Assembly: GCF_025263265.1 (NCBI RefSeq)
Contig: NZ_CP079869.1
Location: forward strand, 1,054,001 to 1,118,000
Length of the DNA stretch: 64,000 nt
Direction: 5' to 3'
From: Mycobacterium sp. SMC-4
GTDB lineage: Bacteria > Actinomycetota > Actinomycetes > Mycobacteriales > Mycobacteriaceae
Part shown: positions 18,640 to 28,005 of the stretch, piece after piece
Layout: each line of letters opens with the position of its first letter
How positions within the stretch are numbered: position 1 is the first letter of the stretch
Notes under the pieces: generated by a model
What the model saw: the letters and a program-made list of their open reading frames with translations, nothing else
Databases searched by the model: none
What the model was told of the DNA's origin: nothing
Program-made: the position numbers and the translations under genes

Positions 18640-19446
18640 TCAGTCCATGTACGCACCGCCGTTGACCGACAGTGCCTCCCCGGTGATGAACCGGGCATCT
18701 TCGGATGCCAGGAACGCCACCGCGCGTGCCACGTCGTCGGGGGTCTGCAACCGCCCGAGTGGGGTGGCATCGATCCACTCTTGCCGGACCTCTTCCGGAG
18801 TCGAACCGGAAAGTGTTGCTTCCCAGGTCAACTCACGGGACTGCATCGGGGTTGCGACGAAGCCGGGGCACACACAGTTGACGGTGATGTCGTGCTGCGC
18901 CAATTCGAAGGCCATGGCCTGGGTCAATCCGAGCACTCCGAACTTGGAGGCCACATAGTCGGCCAGAAACGGTACCCGGCCCTGCTTGGCCGCCATCGAT
19001 GCGGTGTTGATGATGGTGGCGCGGCGCCGGGTGCGGATCATCGCGCGCGCGGCGGCCTGTCCGCAGAAGAACACCGCCTTGAGGTTGATGTCCAGCGATC
19101 GGTCGAACTGGTCGGCGGTGACCTCGACGAAGCGTTGCATCGCCGAGATCCCGGCGTTGTTGATCCACGCGTCCAGACCCAGCCGGTCGGCCACGTCGTC
19201 GGCCAGTGCCGCGGCTGCGTCGCTGTCGGTGACGTCGAAACGCAGATGCTCGTGGCCGCGTCGGGCGCCGCCGGCCAGACCGGCGGCGGTCTCGGCGGCG
19301 GTCTCGGCGTCGATGTCGGTCACCACGACGCGCCACCCGCGCTCGGCCAGGGTGGTCGCGATGGCGCGGCCGATGCCGGAACCGGCGCCGGTCACCACCG
19401 CGGTGCGTGTGCCGGGGTGCTCGGTCGTCGTTTCTGCTGCGGTCAA
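18640..19446 (-). CDS. short-chain dehydrogenase/reductase, probable polyol dehydrogenase
   Basis: The 268-residue SDR has the cofactor motif TGAGSGIGRA, the NNAG motif (WINNAGIS), catalytic Ser in NTASMAAKQ, and YVASK with catalytic Tyr and Lys, followed by CVCPGFVATPM. The start is a TTG at 19446 whose last bases overlap the upstream kinase stop as TTGA; the much longer open frame upstream is a shadow of the kinase. In this operon it most likely oxidises the imported polyol to a ketose that the kinase then phosphorylates. Confidence 0.88.
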   Translation of the reverse strand: MTAAETTTEHPGTRTAVVTGAGSGIGRAIATTLAERGWRVVVTDIDAETAAETAAGLAGGARRGHEHLRFDVTDSDAAAALADDVADRLGLDAWINNAGISAMQRFVEVTADQFDRSLDINLKAVFFCGQAAARAMIRTRRRATIINTASMAAKQGRVPFLADYVASKFGVLGLTQAMAFELAQHDITVNCVCPGFVATPMQSRELTWEATLSGSTPEEVRQEWIDATPLGRLQTPDDVARAVAFLASEDARFITGEALSVNGGAYMD

Positions 19447-20930
19447 GACCGGGCCTTTCGTGCGAGTCGGTGGGAGACGGGGGTCAGGACGTTGCCGAGT
19501 GTGCGCCATTCGGCATAGGCCTCGGCGTAGCGGTCGACCTGTCGTGGGTCGGGGACGATGGGTTTGCCCAGCGTCCGGAAGCGCTCGACCTGGGTCCAGT
19601 CTGCAATGCCGCCGACGCCGATCCCGGCGATGACTGCTGCGCCCAGCGACGCGCCGGGGTGCCCGACGACCGGCCAGAGTTCGGTGTCGAGGACATCGGC
19701 GAGGATCTGTTTCCACAATGTCGACCTGCTGCCGCCGTTGGTGACCATCGCGCGCCGCAGCGGCACGCCGACGTCGGCGAAGACCTCGGTGTGGTGTCTG
19801 AACCCGAACGCGACCGCTTCCAGCACCGAGCGGTACATGTCGGCGCGGGTGTGGGCCAGGTCGAGGCCGACGAACGCGCCACGCAGGTCCGGGTCGTGCA
19901 GCGGGCTCTTCTCGCCGAGGAAATAGGGCAGGCACAGGATTTCGGCGGGATTTCGGTGTAGCGCCTCGGCGTCGAGGTCGAGCAGGTCGACCCCGCCCGC
20001 CAGGGTTTGGAACCAGCGGATCAGGCTGCCGCTGGTGGCCATGCACCCGTTGGGCAGCCAGCGGCCCGGCACCGGGTGGGCGTCGAGGTACAGCCGTGCG
20101 TCGGCCACCGGGCGGTCGCTGGCGGCCAGCACGTCACCGGCGCCGCCGAGCTTGACCAGCCAGTCACCTGCGGTGTTGACGCCGGCGGCGTAGGCCGAGA
20201 GCACGTGATCGGCGCCGCCGACGATCAGCGGTAGCCCGGCGCGCAGTCCGGTGATCCCGGCTGCCTCAGCGCTGAGCACGCCGGCGTGCGCGCCGGGCGC
20301 CAGGATCGCGGGCTGCAGGTTCTCCGACAGGCCGGCCGCGGCGAACATCGGGGCGTACGGGCGGCCGTCGAGTGTGCCGAACCCGGATTCCAGGGCCCAG
20401 TTCAACTCGACGTGCGGGGCGGCGCCGAGGGCCATCAGTACCCAGTCGTAGGACCCCACCAGCCGGGCGGTGCGGGCCCAGGTGTCGGGTTCGTGGGTAC
20501 GCAGCCACATCGCCGTCGGTGCCACGGATTGCTGGGTGATGGCCGAGCCGGTGGCCGCCAGCACATCGGTGCCCTCCATCGCCGCGCTCAGCTGGTCGAT
20601 CTGTGCGGTGGCGCGTGAGTCGTTCTGCAGGATCGCTCGGCGCACCGGCCGGCCGGCGCGGTCGACGGCCAGCACCGCCGGCACCATCCCGGTGGTGGCC
20701 AGTGCCCGCACGTCGTCGGCCGATGCGCCCGATTCGGTGAGTACGGCGCGGATCGTCTCGCCGGTGTTGGCCAGCCACTGCGCGGGATCGGCTTCGGCCT
20801 GGCCGGGGTGATCGGCGTAGAGCCGACTGTCGCGGGACGCCTGCGCGGCGATGCGGCCGTCGGTGACGTCGACCAGCACCGTCTTGGTTCCCGTGGTGCC
20901 GATGTCGACACCGATCGTGAACTCCGGCAT
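19443..20930 (-). CDS. FGGY-family carbohydrate kinase (xylulokinase-like)
   Basis: The 495-residue product has the ATPase-fold phosphate 1 motif IGVDIGTTGTKTVLVD at the start and the C-terminal segment MVTNGGSRSTLWKQILADVL, with GHPGASLGAAVIAG. Length and layout fit xylulokinase-like FGGY kinases. The ATG at 20930 follows AGAGGACCCC, a good ribosome site; the ORF extension upstream has none. It is the first gene of the minus-strand importer operon. Substrate identity (xylulose, ribulose or another ketose) cannot be decided from sequence. Confidence 0.9.
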   Translation of the reverse strand: MPEFTIGVDIGTTGTKTVLVDVTDGRIAAQASRDSRLYADHPGQAEADPAQWLANTGETIRAVLTESGASADDVRALATTGMVPAVLAVDRAGRPVRRAILQNDSRATAQIDQLSAAMEGTDVLAATGSAITQQSVAPTAMWLRTHEPDTWARTARLVGSYDWVLMALGAAPHVELNWALESGFGTLDGRPYAPMFAAAGLSENLQPAILAPGAHAGVLSAEAAGITGLRAGLPLIVGGADHVLSAYAAGVNTAGDWLVKLGGAGDVLAASDRPVADARLYLDAHPVPGRWLPNGCMATSGSLIRWFQTLAGGVDLLDLDAEALHRNPAEILCLPYFLGEKSPLHDPDLRGAFVGLDLAHTRADMYRSVLEAVAFGFRHHTEVFADVGVPLRRAMVTNGGSRSTLWKQILADVLDTELWPVVGHPGASLGAAVIAGIGVGGIADWTQVERFRTLGKPIVPDPRQVDRYAEAYAEWRTLGNVLTPVSHRLARKARS

Positions 20931-20972
20931 GGGGTCCTCTCCGTGGGCGTGGGTAGACGATACCAACACGAC

Positions 20973-21050
20973 TGTTAGATTCTCACATAATCTGTGTAAC
21001 AATCACGTTATGGGGCTGGGCAGAACCCCTGCCTCTGTTATCAAATAACA
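20973..21050. promoter_or_regulatory. two candidate DeoR operators between the divergent catabolic operons
   Basis: In the 132-bp space between the kinase and BtpA-like starts are two inverted repeats: TGTTAGA-T-TCTCACA (20973-20987, one mismatch between arms) and TGTTAT-CAA-ATAACA (21036-21050, perfect). The first is close to the E. coli DeoR operator half-site TGTTAGA. A DeoR-family gene lies 1.6 kb away at the end of the divergent operon, so these are its likely targets. Confidence 0.6.
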
Positions 21051-21062
21051 CCAGAGGATGCC

Positions 21063-21899
21063 ATGACAACCCGAGAGGCTCTGATGACGACCTGGCTGGA
21101 CGAGGTATTCGCGGTGCGTAAGCCCGTGATCGCGATGCTGCACCTGATGGCCTTGCCGGGCGACCCGGGTTTCGACACCGCCGGAGGAGTCCGTGCTGTC
21201 GTCGACCGTGCCAAGGCCGAGCTGTCCGAACTGCAGCAGGGCGGCGTCGACGGCGTGATGATCTCCAACGAGTTCAGCCTGCCCTACCTGACCAAGACCG
21301 AACCCATCACCGCGATCACGATGGCGCGGGTGATCGGGGAACTGCTGGGAGAGTTCTCGGTGCCCTACGGCGTCAATGTGCTGTGGGACGGCATGGCGTC
21401 GATCGACCTCGCGGTGGCCACCGGTGCGCAGTGGGTGCGGGAGATCTTCACCGGGGTCTACGCCAGTGACTTCGGCCTGTGGGACACCAACGTCGGCGCC
21501 GCGGCGCGCCACCGCCACCGGATCGGTGGCGGCGACGTCAAACTGTTGTTCAACATCGTTCCCGAGTCGGCGGTCTACCTGGCTGAGCGCGATCTCGCGT
21601 CGGTCACCGCGACCACGGTGTTCGCCACCAAACCCGACGGCATCTGCGTGTCCGGGCTCACCGCTGGAGCCTCGACCGACACCCAGGCGCTCAAGGTGGT
21701 CAAGGACTCCGCCGGAGCGGTACCGGTGTTCGTCAACACCGGTGTGCGGGCGCACAATGCGGCCGAGCAGCTCGCCATCGCCGACGGCGCCATCGTGGGC
21801 ACCTACTTCAAAGAGGACGGGGTTTTCGAGAACCGTGCCGTCGCGGCGCGGGTGCGCGAGCTGATGGATGCCGTCACCAGCTTCCGTACGACGCTGTGA
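21063..21899 (+). CDS. BtpA/SgcQ-family TIM-barrel protein
   Basis: The 278-residue product matches the BtpA/SgcQ family: KPVIAMLHLMALPGDPGF at the N-terminus, GVDGVMISNEFSLPYL, and the barrel end VFVNTGVRAHNAAEQLAIADGAIVGTYFK. SgcQ-type proteins occur in sugar-phosphate catabolic clusters, and BtpA was named from a photosystem I phenotype; the enzymatic reaction is not firmly established. The gene heads the plus-strand arm of the divergent locus and overlaps the next gene by 4 nt. AGAGG precedes the ATG. Confidence 0.85.
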   Translation: MTTREALMTTWLDEVFAVRKPVIAMLHLMALPGDPGFDTAGGVRAVVDRAKAELSELQQGGVDGVMISNEFSLPYLTKTEPITAITMARVIGELLGEFSVPYGVNVLWDGMASIDLAVATGAQWVREIFTGVYASDFGLWDTNVGAAARHRHRIGGGDVKLLFNIVPESAVYLAERDLASVTATTVFATKPDGICVSGLTAGASTDTQALKVVKDSAGAVPVFVNTGVRAHNAAEQLAIADGAIVGTYFKEDGVFENRAVAARVRELMDAVTSFRTTL

Positions 21900-22654
21900 G
21901 CCCGGGCCCTGACGTCGTGGCGCCGGCCGCGCTGCGTGACCTCGCGGTGCGTGCGGCGCAGTTCGCCGCTGCCGGCTGCCTGCTGGAGTTCACCGAAGGC
22001 GTCACCGTGAGGACCAAGGGCGCCGAGGGTGACCTGGTCACCTCGGCGGATCTGGCAGCCGAACGCGTGGTCCGCGACGTCATCGCCTCCGCCCGAGCCG
22101 AGGATTCGATACTGGGAGAGGAACTTCCGCCGCACATCGGCACCTCGGGGCTGCAGTGGGTCGTCGACCCGCTCGACGGCACCACGAACTTCACCCGGCG
22201 GCTGCCGTTCTTCGCCACGTCGGTCGCGGTGCGGCGCGGCGAGGACGAATGGCTGGCCGCGGCGGTCTGCGCGCCGGCGTTGAGCAGCACCTGGAGCGCG
22301 GCGCGCGGCCACGGCGCCGAACTCGAAAGCCCTTCGGGGCGTGAGCAACTGCCACTGACGCTGCCGTCGTCCTCGGCGCGGCTGCTGGGTACCGGACTGT
22401 CCTACGACGTCGGTCACCGACGACGCCAGGTCCGCGAACTCGGCGCCGCGCTGGCCGACTACACCGATATGCGACGCTTCGGTGCCGCGGCGATCGATCT
22501 GTGCCTGGTGGCCCAAGGCAGTCTGGACGCCTTCGTCGAAGACGATCTGGCGCTACACGATTGGGCTGCCGGTGCGCTCATCGCCGAGGAGGCGGGAGCG
22601 CAGGTGCAGCGGCCGAGAAACGCAGATCCGGCGGTGACGGCTCGCTGGCGCTGA
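21896..22654 (+). CDS. inositol monophosphatase-family sugar phosphatase
   Basis: The 252-residue product has the metal-binding motif WVVDPLDGTTNFTRRLPFFATS and the second motif LHDWAAGALIAEEAG, with an upstream Glu pair in GEELPPHIG. These are the Mg-dependent, Li-sensitive IMPase-family signatures. The GTG start overlaps the BtpA-like stop by 4 nt (GTGA). Its partner genes suggest it dephosphorylates a sugar or polyol phosphate in the same pathway; inositol phosphate itself is only one possibility. Confidence 0.87.
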   Translation: MSPGPDVVAPAALRDLAVRAAQFAAAGCLLEFTEGVTVRTKGAEGDLVTSADLAAERVVRDVIASARAEDSILGEELPPHIGTSGLQWVVDPLDGTTNFTRRLPFFATSVAVRRGEDEWLAAAVCAPALSSTWSAARGHGAELESPSGREQLPLTLPSSSARLLGTGLSYDVGHRRRQVRELGAALADYTDMRRFGAAAIDLCLVAQGSLDAFVEDDLALHDWAAGALIAEEAGAQVQRPRNADPAVTARWR

Positions 22655-22661
22655 ACCGGGA

Positions 22662-23465
22662 TCAGCGCGCGACCGGGGCTCGTGCGGCGTCCACGCACCG
22701 CACGTCCACACCGGCGGCGCGCAGCGCGTCCACGGTCGGGTGGGTCGGTGAGCCGTCGGTCACCAGCACCGAGATGGCCGACACCGGTGCGACGTTGATC
22801 AGTTGCACGCGACCGAGTTTCGAGGCATCGGCGGCGACGATCACGCGGTCGGCCGACCGCATCGCGGCCTGCTTGACGTTTCCCTCTTCCCGGTGATACT
22901 CCGACGCGCCGCGCTTACCGTGTACACCTGCGATACCCATCACGTAGGTGTCGCAGTTGTAGCGCAGGTAGAAGTCCTCGGCTTCAGCTCCGATCAGGCT
23001 CAACTCACCGGGGCGGATCTTGCCGCCGGTGAGCAGGATCGTGGTGTCGGGTTCGTCGGCGAGCTCCACGGCGACCAGCACACTCGGCGTGATGACGGTC
23101 AGGCCCAGTCCTCGGCCCTTGATGGCGCGCGCCACCGCCAGCACCGTGCTCCCGCTGTCGAGGATCACGGTTTCCTGCGGAGCCAGCAGATCGGCAACCG
23201 CCCGAGCGATGTGGGTCTTCTCACCCGCGGCTACGGCCGCGCGGGCATCGAAGGACGGCTCGATGGATTTGCCGCCGAAGGCGATCGCACCGCCGAGCAC
23301 CCGGCGGGCGATGCCCTGGTCCTCGAGCCGTTCGATGTCGCGCCGGATCGTCATCTCCGAGACGCCGTACTCCTCGGCCAGCGAGGCGAAGTCCACTTCG
23401 CGGTCGGCGTGGATGCGTGCGGCGATCGCGGCGCGGCGCGCGTGCGCATCCAGGGTGAGGGCCAC
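22662..23465 (-). CDS. DeoR-family transcriptional regulator
   Basis: The 267-residue product has a DeoR HTH (FASLAEEYGVSEMTIRRDIERLEDQG) followed by the sugar-phosphate-binding domain (ILDSGSTVLAVARAI, LLTGGKI, GIAGVHGKRG, ADASKLGR). The frame stays open upstream, but the GTG at 23465 is preceded at 7 nt by TAAGCT, a leaderless -10 arrangement, and gives the usual length. It is convergent to the phosphatase gene and probably represses the divergent importer/kinase and BtpA operons when its sugar-phosphate ligand is absent. Confidence 0.85.
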   Translation of the reverse strand: MALTLDAHARRAAIAARIHADREVDFASLAEEYGVSEMTIRRDIERLEDQGIARRVLGGAIAFGGKSIEPSFDARAAVAAGEKTHIARAVADLLAPQETVILDSGSTVLAVARAIKGRGLGLTVITPSVLVAVELADEPDTTILLTGGKIRPGELSLIGAEAEDFYLRYNCDTYVMGIAGVHGKRGASEYHREEGNVKQAAMRSADRVIVAADASKLGRVQLINVAPVSAISVLVTDGSPTHPTVDALRAAGVDVRCVDAARAPVAR

Positions 23466-23472
23466 GGCGACC

Positions 23473-23478
23473 AGCTTA
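23473..23478 (-). promoter_or_regulatory. -10 box of the DeoR gene (leaderless)
   Basis: TAAGCT on the minus strand, 7 nt before the GTG at 23465. This fits TANNNT and places the transcription start at the initiation codon. Confidence 0.45.
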
Positions 23479-23640
23479 ATCGTGCCCGCCGGTAACACTG
23501 AAGGCTGTGCGTTCGATAAGAAAGCTAAGAAAGCTATGGCAGCAACGGTCGCCGTTGCCCGAGTTGCGCTGAAGAAACCACGGTGCCATCCCGGGGTGAC
23601 CTGCGCATGCCCTCCGCAATGAAGGTCGGGGGAAACCCAC

Positions 23641-24012
23641 ATGATGGAAAACGGACACAAACGCAGCGGTCGCTTCACGGTCAGCCCGAGACGTGACAAC
23701 GACGCGCTCGTGCTGCAGGTCGCCGGTGATCTCGACGTGCTGACCGCACCGACGTTGGCGACCCATCTCGACGTGGCGCTGACCAGTGGCGCGGCGTTGC
23801 TGATCGTCGACCTGACCGCCGTGGAGTTCTTGTCCTCGGCGGGGATCAGCGTGCTGGTCGAAACGCACCGACTCACCGCACCGGCGGGGGTCTCGCTGCG
23901 CGTCGTCGCCGAGGGGCCCGCCACCAGCAGGCCGATGCGGCTGATGTGTGTCGACCAGATCATCGACCTCTACCCGACGCTGGACGCCGCGCGCAGAGGG
24001 CTGCCCACGTAG
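23641..24012 (+). CDS. STAS-domain anti-sigma factor antagonist
   Basis: The 123-residue product is a single STAS domain: ALVLQVAGDLDVLTAPTLATHLD, then LLIVDLTAVEFLSSAGISVLVE. The Ser in SSAGIS is at the position phosphorylated by anti-sigma kinases in the SpoIIAA family. No partner anti-sigma kinase is in the window. It lies 10 bp before nnr and may be co-transcribed, which is probably coincidental. The downstream sigma factor is unknown. Confidence 0.85.
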   Translation: MMENGHKRSGRFTVSPRRDNDALVLQVAGDLDVLTAPTLATHLDVALTSGAALLIVDLTAVEFLSSAGISVLVETHRLTAPAGVSLRVVAEGPATSRPMRLMCVDQIIDLYPTLDAARRGLPT

Positions 24013-24022
24013 CCTGACAACG

Positions 24023-25438
24023 ATGCGGTACTACTACAGCGCCGAGCAGATCCGTGTGGCCGAAGCTCCGCTGCTGGCGGCTCTTCCGGACGGTGCGCTG
24101 ATGCGCCGCGCGGCTTTCGGGCTGGCCACCGCAATCGCCGCCGAACTCCGCACGGTGTCCGGCAAGACGGTGTGCGCGGTCGTCGGCTCCGGTGACAACG
24201 GTGGAGATGCACTGTGGGCGGCCACGTTCCTGCGTCGCCGAGGCGCCCGGGCCACCGCGATCCTGCTCAATCCGGCCAAAGCGCACGCCCGTGCGCTGGC
24301 TGCGTTTCGGCGCAGCGGTGGTCAGGTGGTCGACACGGTCTCCGCGGCAACCGATCTGGTGATCGACGGAGTGGTCGGCATCTCCGGGACCGGGCCGCTG
24401 CGCCCAGACGCAGCCGGGGTCTTCGACGTAGTGACCGAGGCTGGAATCCCGGTGGTCGCCGTCGATCTGCCCAGCGGCGTCGACGTGCACACCGGTGCGG
24501 TGGACGGCCCGCACGTCGTGCCCGCACTGACGGTCACCTTCGGCGGGTTCAAACCCGCCCACGCACTGGGCCGGTGCGGCCGTGTGGAGTTGGTCGACAT
24601 CGGACTCGACCTCGGCCCCAGCGACCTCAGAGCTTTCGAGGCCGCAGACGTCGCGGCGCGCTGGCCGATCCCGGGTCCCACCGACGACAAGTACACCCAA
24701 GGTGTCACCGGGGTGATGGCCGGCTCGGACACCTACCCCGGCGCGGCGGTGCTGTGCACCGGTGCCGCGGTGGCCGCGACCTCCGGCATGGTCCGCTACG
24801 CCGGGACCGCCGCCCAACAGGTCCTCGCGCACTGGCCGGAAGTCATCGCCACTCCCGGCTTCGCCACCGCCGGCCGGGTGCAGTCCTGGGTCGTCGGGCC
24901 CGGCCTGGGAACCGACGAAAATGCCGCAGCCGCACTGTGTTTTGCGCTCGAGACCGACGTGCCGGTGATCGTCGACGCCGATGCGCTGACCATTCTGGCC
25001 GCGCACTCCGAACTCGTCGACGGCCGCAGCGCCGCCACCGTACTGACCCCACACGCGGGAGAATTCGCCCGCCTGGCCGGGACGCCGCCGGGTGCGGACC
25101 GCATCGCCGTCACCCGCAGGCTGGCCGACCGGCTCGGCGTCACCGTGCTGCTCAAAGGCAATGTCACCGTCATCGCCGAACCGGGTGCCGGAGCGGTCTA
25201 CCTGAACACCGCGGGCCCGTCGTGGGCGGCCACCGCCGGATCCGGTGATGTGCTCTCCGGTGTCATCGGGGCTCTGCTGGCCGCCGGACTGCCCGCCGCC
25301 GAGGCTGCCGCGGCGGCGGCGTACGTGCATGCCCACGCGGCCGAACTGTCGGCGCGCGACCCCGGCCCGGCGCCGGCTCCGACGTCGGCCTCACGCATCC
25401 TGGCCCATCTGCGCACGGCGGTGGGTTCGATCCTCTAG
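24023..25438 (+). CDS. nnr: bifunctional NAD(P)H-hydrate epimerase / ADP-dependent dehydratase
   Basis: This 471-residue repair enzyme restores NADHX and NADPHX, the damaged hydrated forms of the cofactors. Residues 1-210 are the YjeF_N epimerase domain (VVGSGDNGGDALWAATFLRRRGA, VDLPSGVDVHTG). Residues 220-471 are the ADP-dependent YjeF_C dehydratase (VVGPGLGTD, VDADALTIL, TPHAGEFARLAG, ATAGSGDVLSGVIGALL). The ATG at 24023 begins MRYYYSAEQIR, the typical start. A TAGCCT sits 7 nt before it. gadB follows 9 bp downstream as in M. tuberculosis. Confidence 0.95.
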   Translation: MRYYYSAEQIRVAEAPLLAALPDGALMRRAAFGLATAIAAELRTVSGKTVCAVVGSGDNGGDALWAATFLRRRGARATAILLNPAKAHARALAAFRRSGGQVVDTVSAATDLVIDGVVGISGTGPLRPDAAGVFDVVTEAGIPVVAVDLPSGVDVHTGAVDGPHVVPALTVTFGGFKPAHALGRCGRVELVDIGLDLGPSDLRAFEAADVAARWPIPGPTDDKYTQGVTGVMAGSDTYPGAAVLCTGAAVAATSGMVRYAGTAAQQVLAHWPEVIATPGFATAGRVQSWVVGPGLGTDENAAAALCFALETDVPVIVDADALTILAAHSELVDGRSAATVLTPHAGEFARLAGTPPGADRIAVTRRLADRLGVTVLLKGNVTVIAEPGAGAVYLNTAGPSWAATAGSGDVLSGVIGALLAAGLPAAEAAAAAAYVHAHAAELSARDPGPAPAPTSASRILAHLRTAVGSIL

Positions 25439-25447
25439 AAAGGACCC

Positions 25448-26824
25448 ATGCCCAACGTCTCGCGCCATTCGTCGTTGACCCCCGCCTACACCGGCCGGAT
25501 GTCCACCAATCCGATTCCGGCGTTGCGGCTGCCCGACGAGTCGATGGAACCCGAGCTGACCTACCGCTACATCCACGACGAGCTGATGCTCGACGGCAGC
25601 TCGCGGCTCAACCTCGCGACGTTCGTGACCACGTGGATGGACCCGGAGGCCGGACAGTTGATGTCGGAGACCTTCGACAAGAACATGATCGACAAGGACG
25701 AGTACCCCGTCACCGCGGCGATCGAGCAGCGTTGCGTGTGCATGGTGGCCGACCTGTTCCACGCCGAGAATCTGCGCGACGACGACCCGTCCACCGCGGT
25801 CGGGGTGTCGACCGTCGGGTCCAGCGAGGCGGTGATGCTGGCCGGTCTGGCGATGAAGTGGCGCTGGCGCGAACGGGTGGGGGACGACTGGAAGGGTCGC
25901 ACCCCCAACATGGTGATGGGCTCCAACGTGCAGGTGGTGTGGGAGAAGTTCTGCCGCTACTTCGACGTCGAGGCCCGCTACCTGCCGATGGCGGAAGGCC
26001 GCTACGTCATCACCCCCGAGCAGGTGCTCGACGCCGTCGACGAGGACACCATCGGCGTGGTGGCGATCCTGGGCACCACGTTCACCGGGGAGCTCGAACC
26101 GGTCGGGGAGATCTGCGCGGCGTTGGACCGGTTGGCCGGCGGTGGCGGCCCGGACGTTCCGGTGCACGTCGACGCGGCCAGTGGCGGGTTCGTGGTGCCG
26201 TTCCTGCATCCGGACGTGGTGTGGGACTTCCGGCTGCCCCGGGTGGTGTCGATCAACGTCAGCGGGCACAAGTACGGGCTGACCTACCCTGGTATCGGGT
26301 TCGTGGTGTGGCGCAACGCCGACCACCTACCCGAGGATCTGGTGTTCCGGGTCAACTACCTCGGCGGCGACATGCCGACCTTCACGCTGAACTTCTCCCG
26401 GCCCGGCAACCAGGTCGTCGGGCAGTACTACAACTTCCTGCGGTTGGGCCGCGAGGGCTTTGTCTCGGTGATGCGGACGTTGTCGGACACCGCGCAGTGG
26501 CTGTCGCACGAGCTGCGGTCGATGTCGGTCTTCGAGGTGATCTCCGACGGTTCGGCGATCCCGGTCGTGGCCTTCAAACTGGTCGAAGGCACCCGATACA
26601 CGGTCTTCGACATCTCCTCACTGATGCGCGGGTATGGCTGGCAGGTACCGGCCTACACGATGCCCGACGACGCCACCGACGTCGCGGTGCTGCGCATCGT
26701 GGTGCGTGAGGGCTTCTCGGCGAACCTGGCCCGCGCGCTGCGCGACGACCTGATCGAGGTGCTGGGCAAGCTGGAGAAAGTCGGTGTCGGCGGCTTCGCC
26801 GACGAGGAGCATTTCGCCCACTGA
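25448..26824 (+). CDS. gadB: glutamate decarboxylase
   Basis: GadB converts glutamate to GABA with consumption of a proton, supporting acid resistance and GABA metabolism. The 458-residue PLP enzyme has the substrate and cofactor motifs [32 protein letters not shown] and the PLP lysine in [15 protein letters not shown]. Length matches Rv3432c. An AGAAAGGACCC site precedes the ATG, and the gene is nine bases after nnr, so both are probably on one message that may also include alr. Confidence 0.95.
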   Translation: MPNVSRHSSLTPAYTGRMSTNPIPALRLPDESMEPELTYRYIHDELMLDGSSRLNLATFVTTWMDPEAGQLMSETFDKNMIDKDEYPVTAAIEQRCVCMVADLFHAENLRDDDPSTAVGVSTVGSSEAVMLAGLAMKWRWRERVGDDWKGRTPNMVMGSNVQVVWEKFCRYFDVEARYLPMAEGRYVITPEQVLDAVDEDTIGVVAILGTTFTGELEPVGEICAALDRLAGGGGPDVPVHVDAASGGFVVPFLHPDVVWDFRLPRVVSINVSGHKYGLTYPGIGFVVWRNADHLPEDLVFRVNYLGGDMPTFTLNFSRPGNQVVGQYYNFLRLGREGFVSVMRTLSDTAQWLSHELRSMSVFEVISDGSAIPVVAFKLVEGTRYTVFDISSLMRGYGWQVPAYTMPDDATDVAVLRIVVREGFSANLARALRDDLIEVLGKLEKVGVGGFADEEHFAH

Positions 26825-26850
26825 ACACTGTACTGGGACAATCGTGGGCG

Positions 26851-28005
26851 GTGACCACGATCATGAACGAACCCGCAGCGGTGTGCACCGCGTCGATCGA
26901 CCTCGACGCGGTCGCGCACAACGTCGCCGTGCTGCGCGAACACGCCGGCTCAGCAGCGGTGATGGCCGTCGTCAAGGCCGACGGGTACGGCCACGGCGCC
27001 ATCGAGGTGGGCCGGGCGGCGTTGGCCGCCGGTGCCGCCGAGCTCGGTGTGGCCACCGTGGCCGAGGCGCTGGCGTTGCGCCAAGGCGGCATCAACGCGC
27101 CGGTGCTGGCCTGGCTGCACCCGCCGGAGACCGACTTCGGGCCGGCGCTGCTCGCCGGTGTCGAGATCGCGGTGTCCTCGCCGCGCCAGGTCGGCGAGGT
27201 GCTCGAGGCGGTCGCGCGGACCGGGCGCAGCGCGGTGCTGACGGTCAAGGTCGACACCGGACTGAGCCGCAACGGTGTCGCACCCGCGCAGTTCCCGGCG
27301 GTGCTCGAGGCGTTGAGCCGGGCTCAGGCCGCGGGGGCCGTGCGGGTTCGCGGCCTGATGTCGCACCTCGCGCACGGCGATGATCCCGAGAATCCGTTCA
27401 ACGACGTCCAGGCCCGGCGGCTCACCGAGATGGCAGCGCAGGGCCGCGCCCGCGGGGTGAATTTCGAGGTTGTGCACCTGAGCAATTCACCGGCCGCGCT
27501 GCGCCGCCCGGACTTGGCGTTCGATCTGGTGCGGCCCGGTATCGCGGTGTACGGTCTCAGCCCGATACCCGAGCTCGGCAATATGGGCTTGCGGCCGGCG
27601 ATGACGTTGAAATGCCCGGTGGTGCAGGTGCGTTCGATTCGGGCGGGCGAAGGAGTGTCCTACGGGCACACCTGGATCGCGCCGACCGACACGACGGTGG
27701 CGTTGATCCCGGCCGGTTACGCCGATGGGGTGTTCCGGACGCTGAGCAATCGGCTGGAGGTCCAGATCAACGGGCGACGCTATCGCAACGTCGGGCGAAT
27801 CTGCATGGACCAGTTCGTCGTCGACCTCGGGCCGGGATCCGTCGAGGTTGCCGAGGGGGACGACGCGATCCTGTTCGGGCCGGGAGTGCACGGCGAACCG
27901 ACGGCACAGGACTGGGCCGACATGTTGGGCACGATCAACTACGAGGTGGTGACCAGCCCGCGCGGGCGGATCGGGCGGAGTTACCACGGCGGTGCCGCGC
28001 GATGA
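26851..28005 (+). CDS. alr: alanine racemase
   Basis: Alr supplies D-alanine for peptidoglycan and is the cycloserine target. The 384-residue product has the PLP lysine in [13 protein letters not shown], the [11 protein letters not shown] strand, and the second catalytic residue Tyr in [27 protein letters not shown] start at 26851. The stop overlaps the next gene by 4 nt (ATGA), the beginning of a chain of overlapping genes that runs to the SnoaL-like gene. Confidence 0.96.
   Translation: MTTIMNEPAAVCTASIDLDAVAHNVAVLREHAGSAAVMAVVKADGYGHGAIEVGRAALAAGAAELGVATVAEALALRQGGINAPVLAWLHPPETDFGPALLAGVEIAVSSPRQVGEVLEAVARTGRSAVLTVKVDTGLSRNGVAPAQFPAVLEALSRAQAAGAVRVRGLMSHLAHGDDPENPFNDVQARRLTEMAAQGRARGVNFEVVHLSNSPAALRRPDLAFDLVRPGIAVYGLSPIPELGNMGLRPAMTLKCPVVQVRSIRAGEGVSYGHTWIAPTDTTVALIPAGYADGVFRTLSNRLEVQINGRRYRNVGRICMDQFVVDLGPGSVEVAEGDDAILFGPGVHGEPTAQDWADMLGTINYEVVTSPRGRIGRSYHGGAAR

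Noticed and set aside
18640..20046. Long open frame as one SDR gene
   Set aside because: The upstream 200 codons are the shadow of the FGGY kinase; the SDR fold begins at the TTGA overlap.
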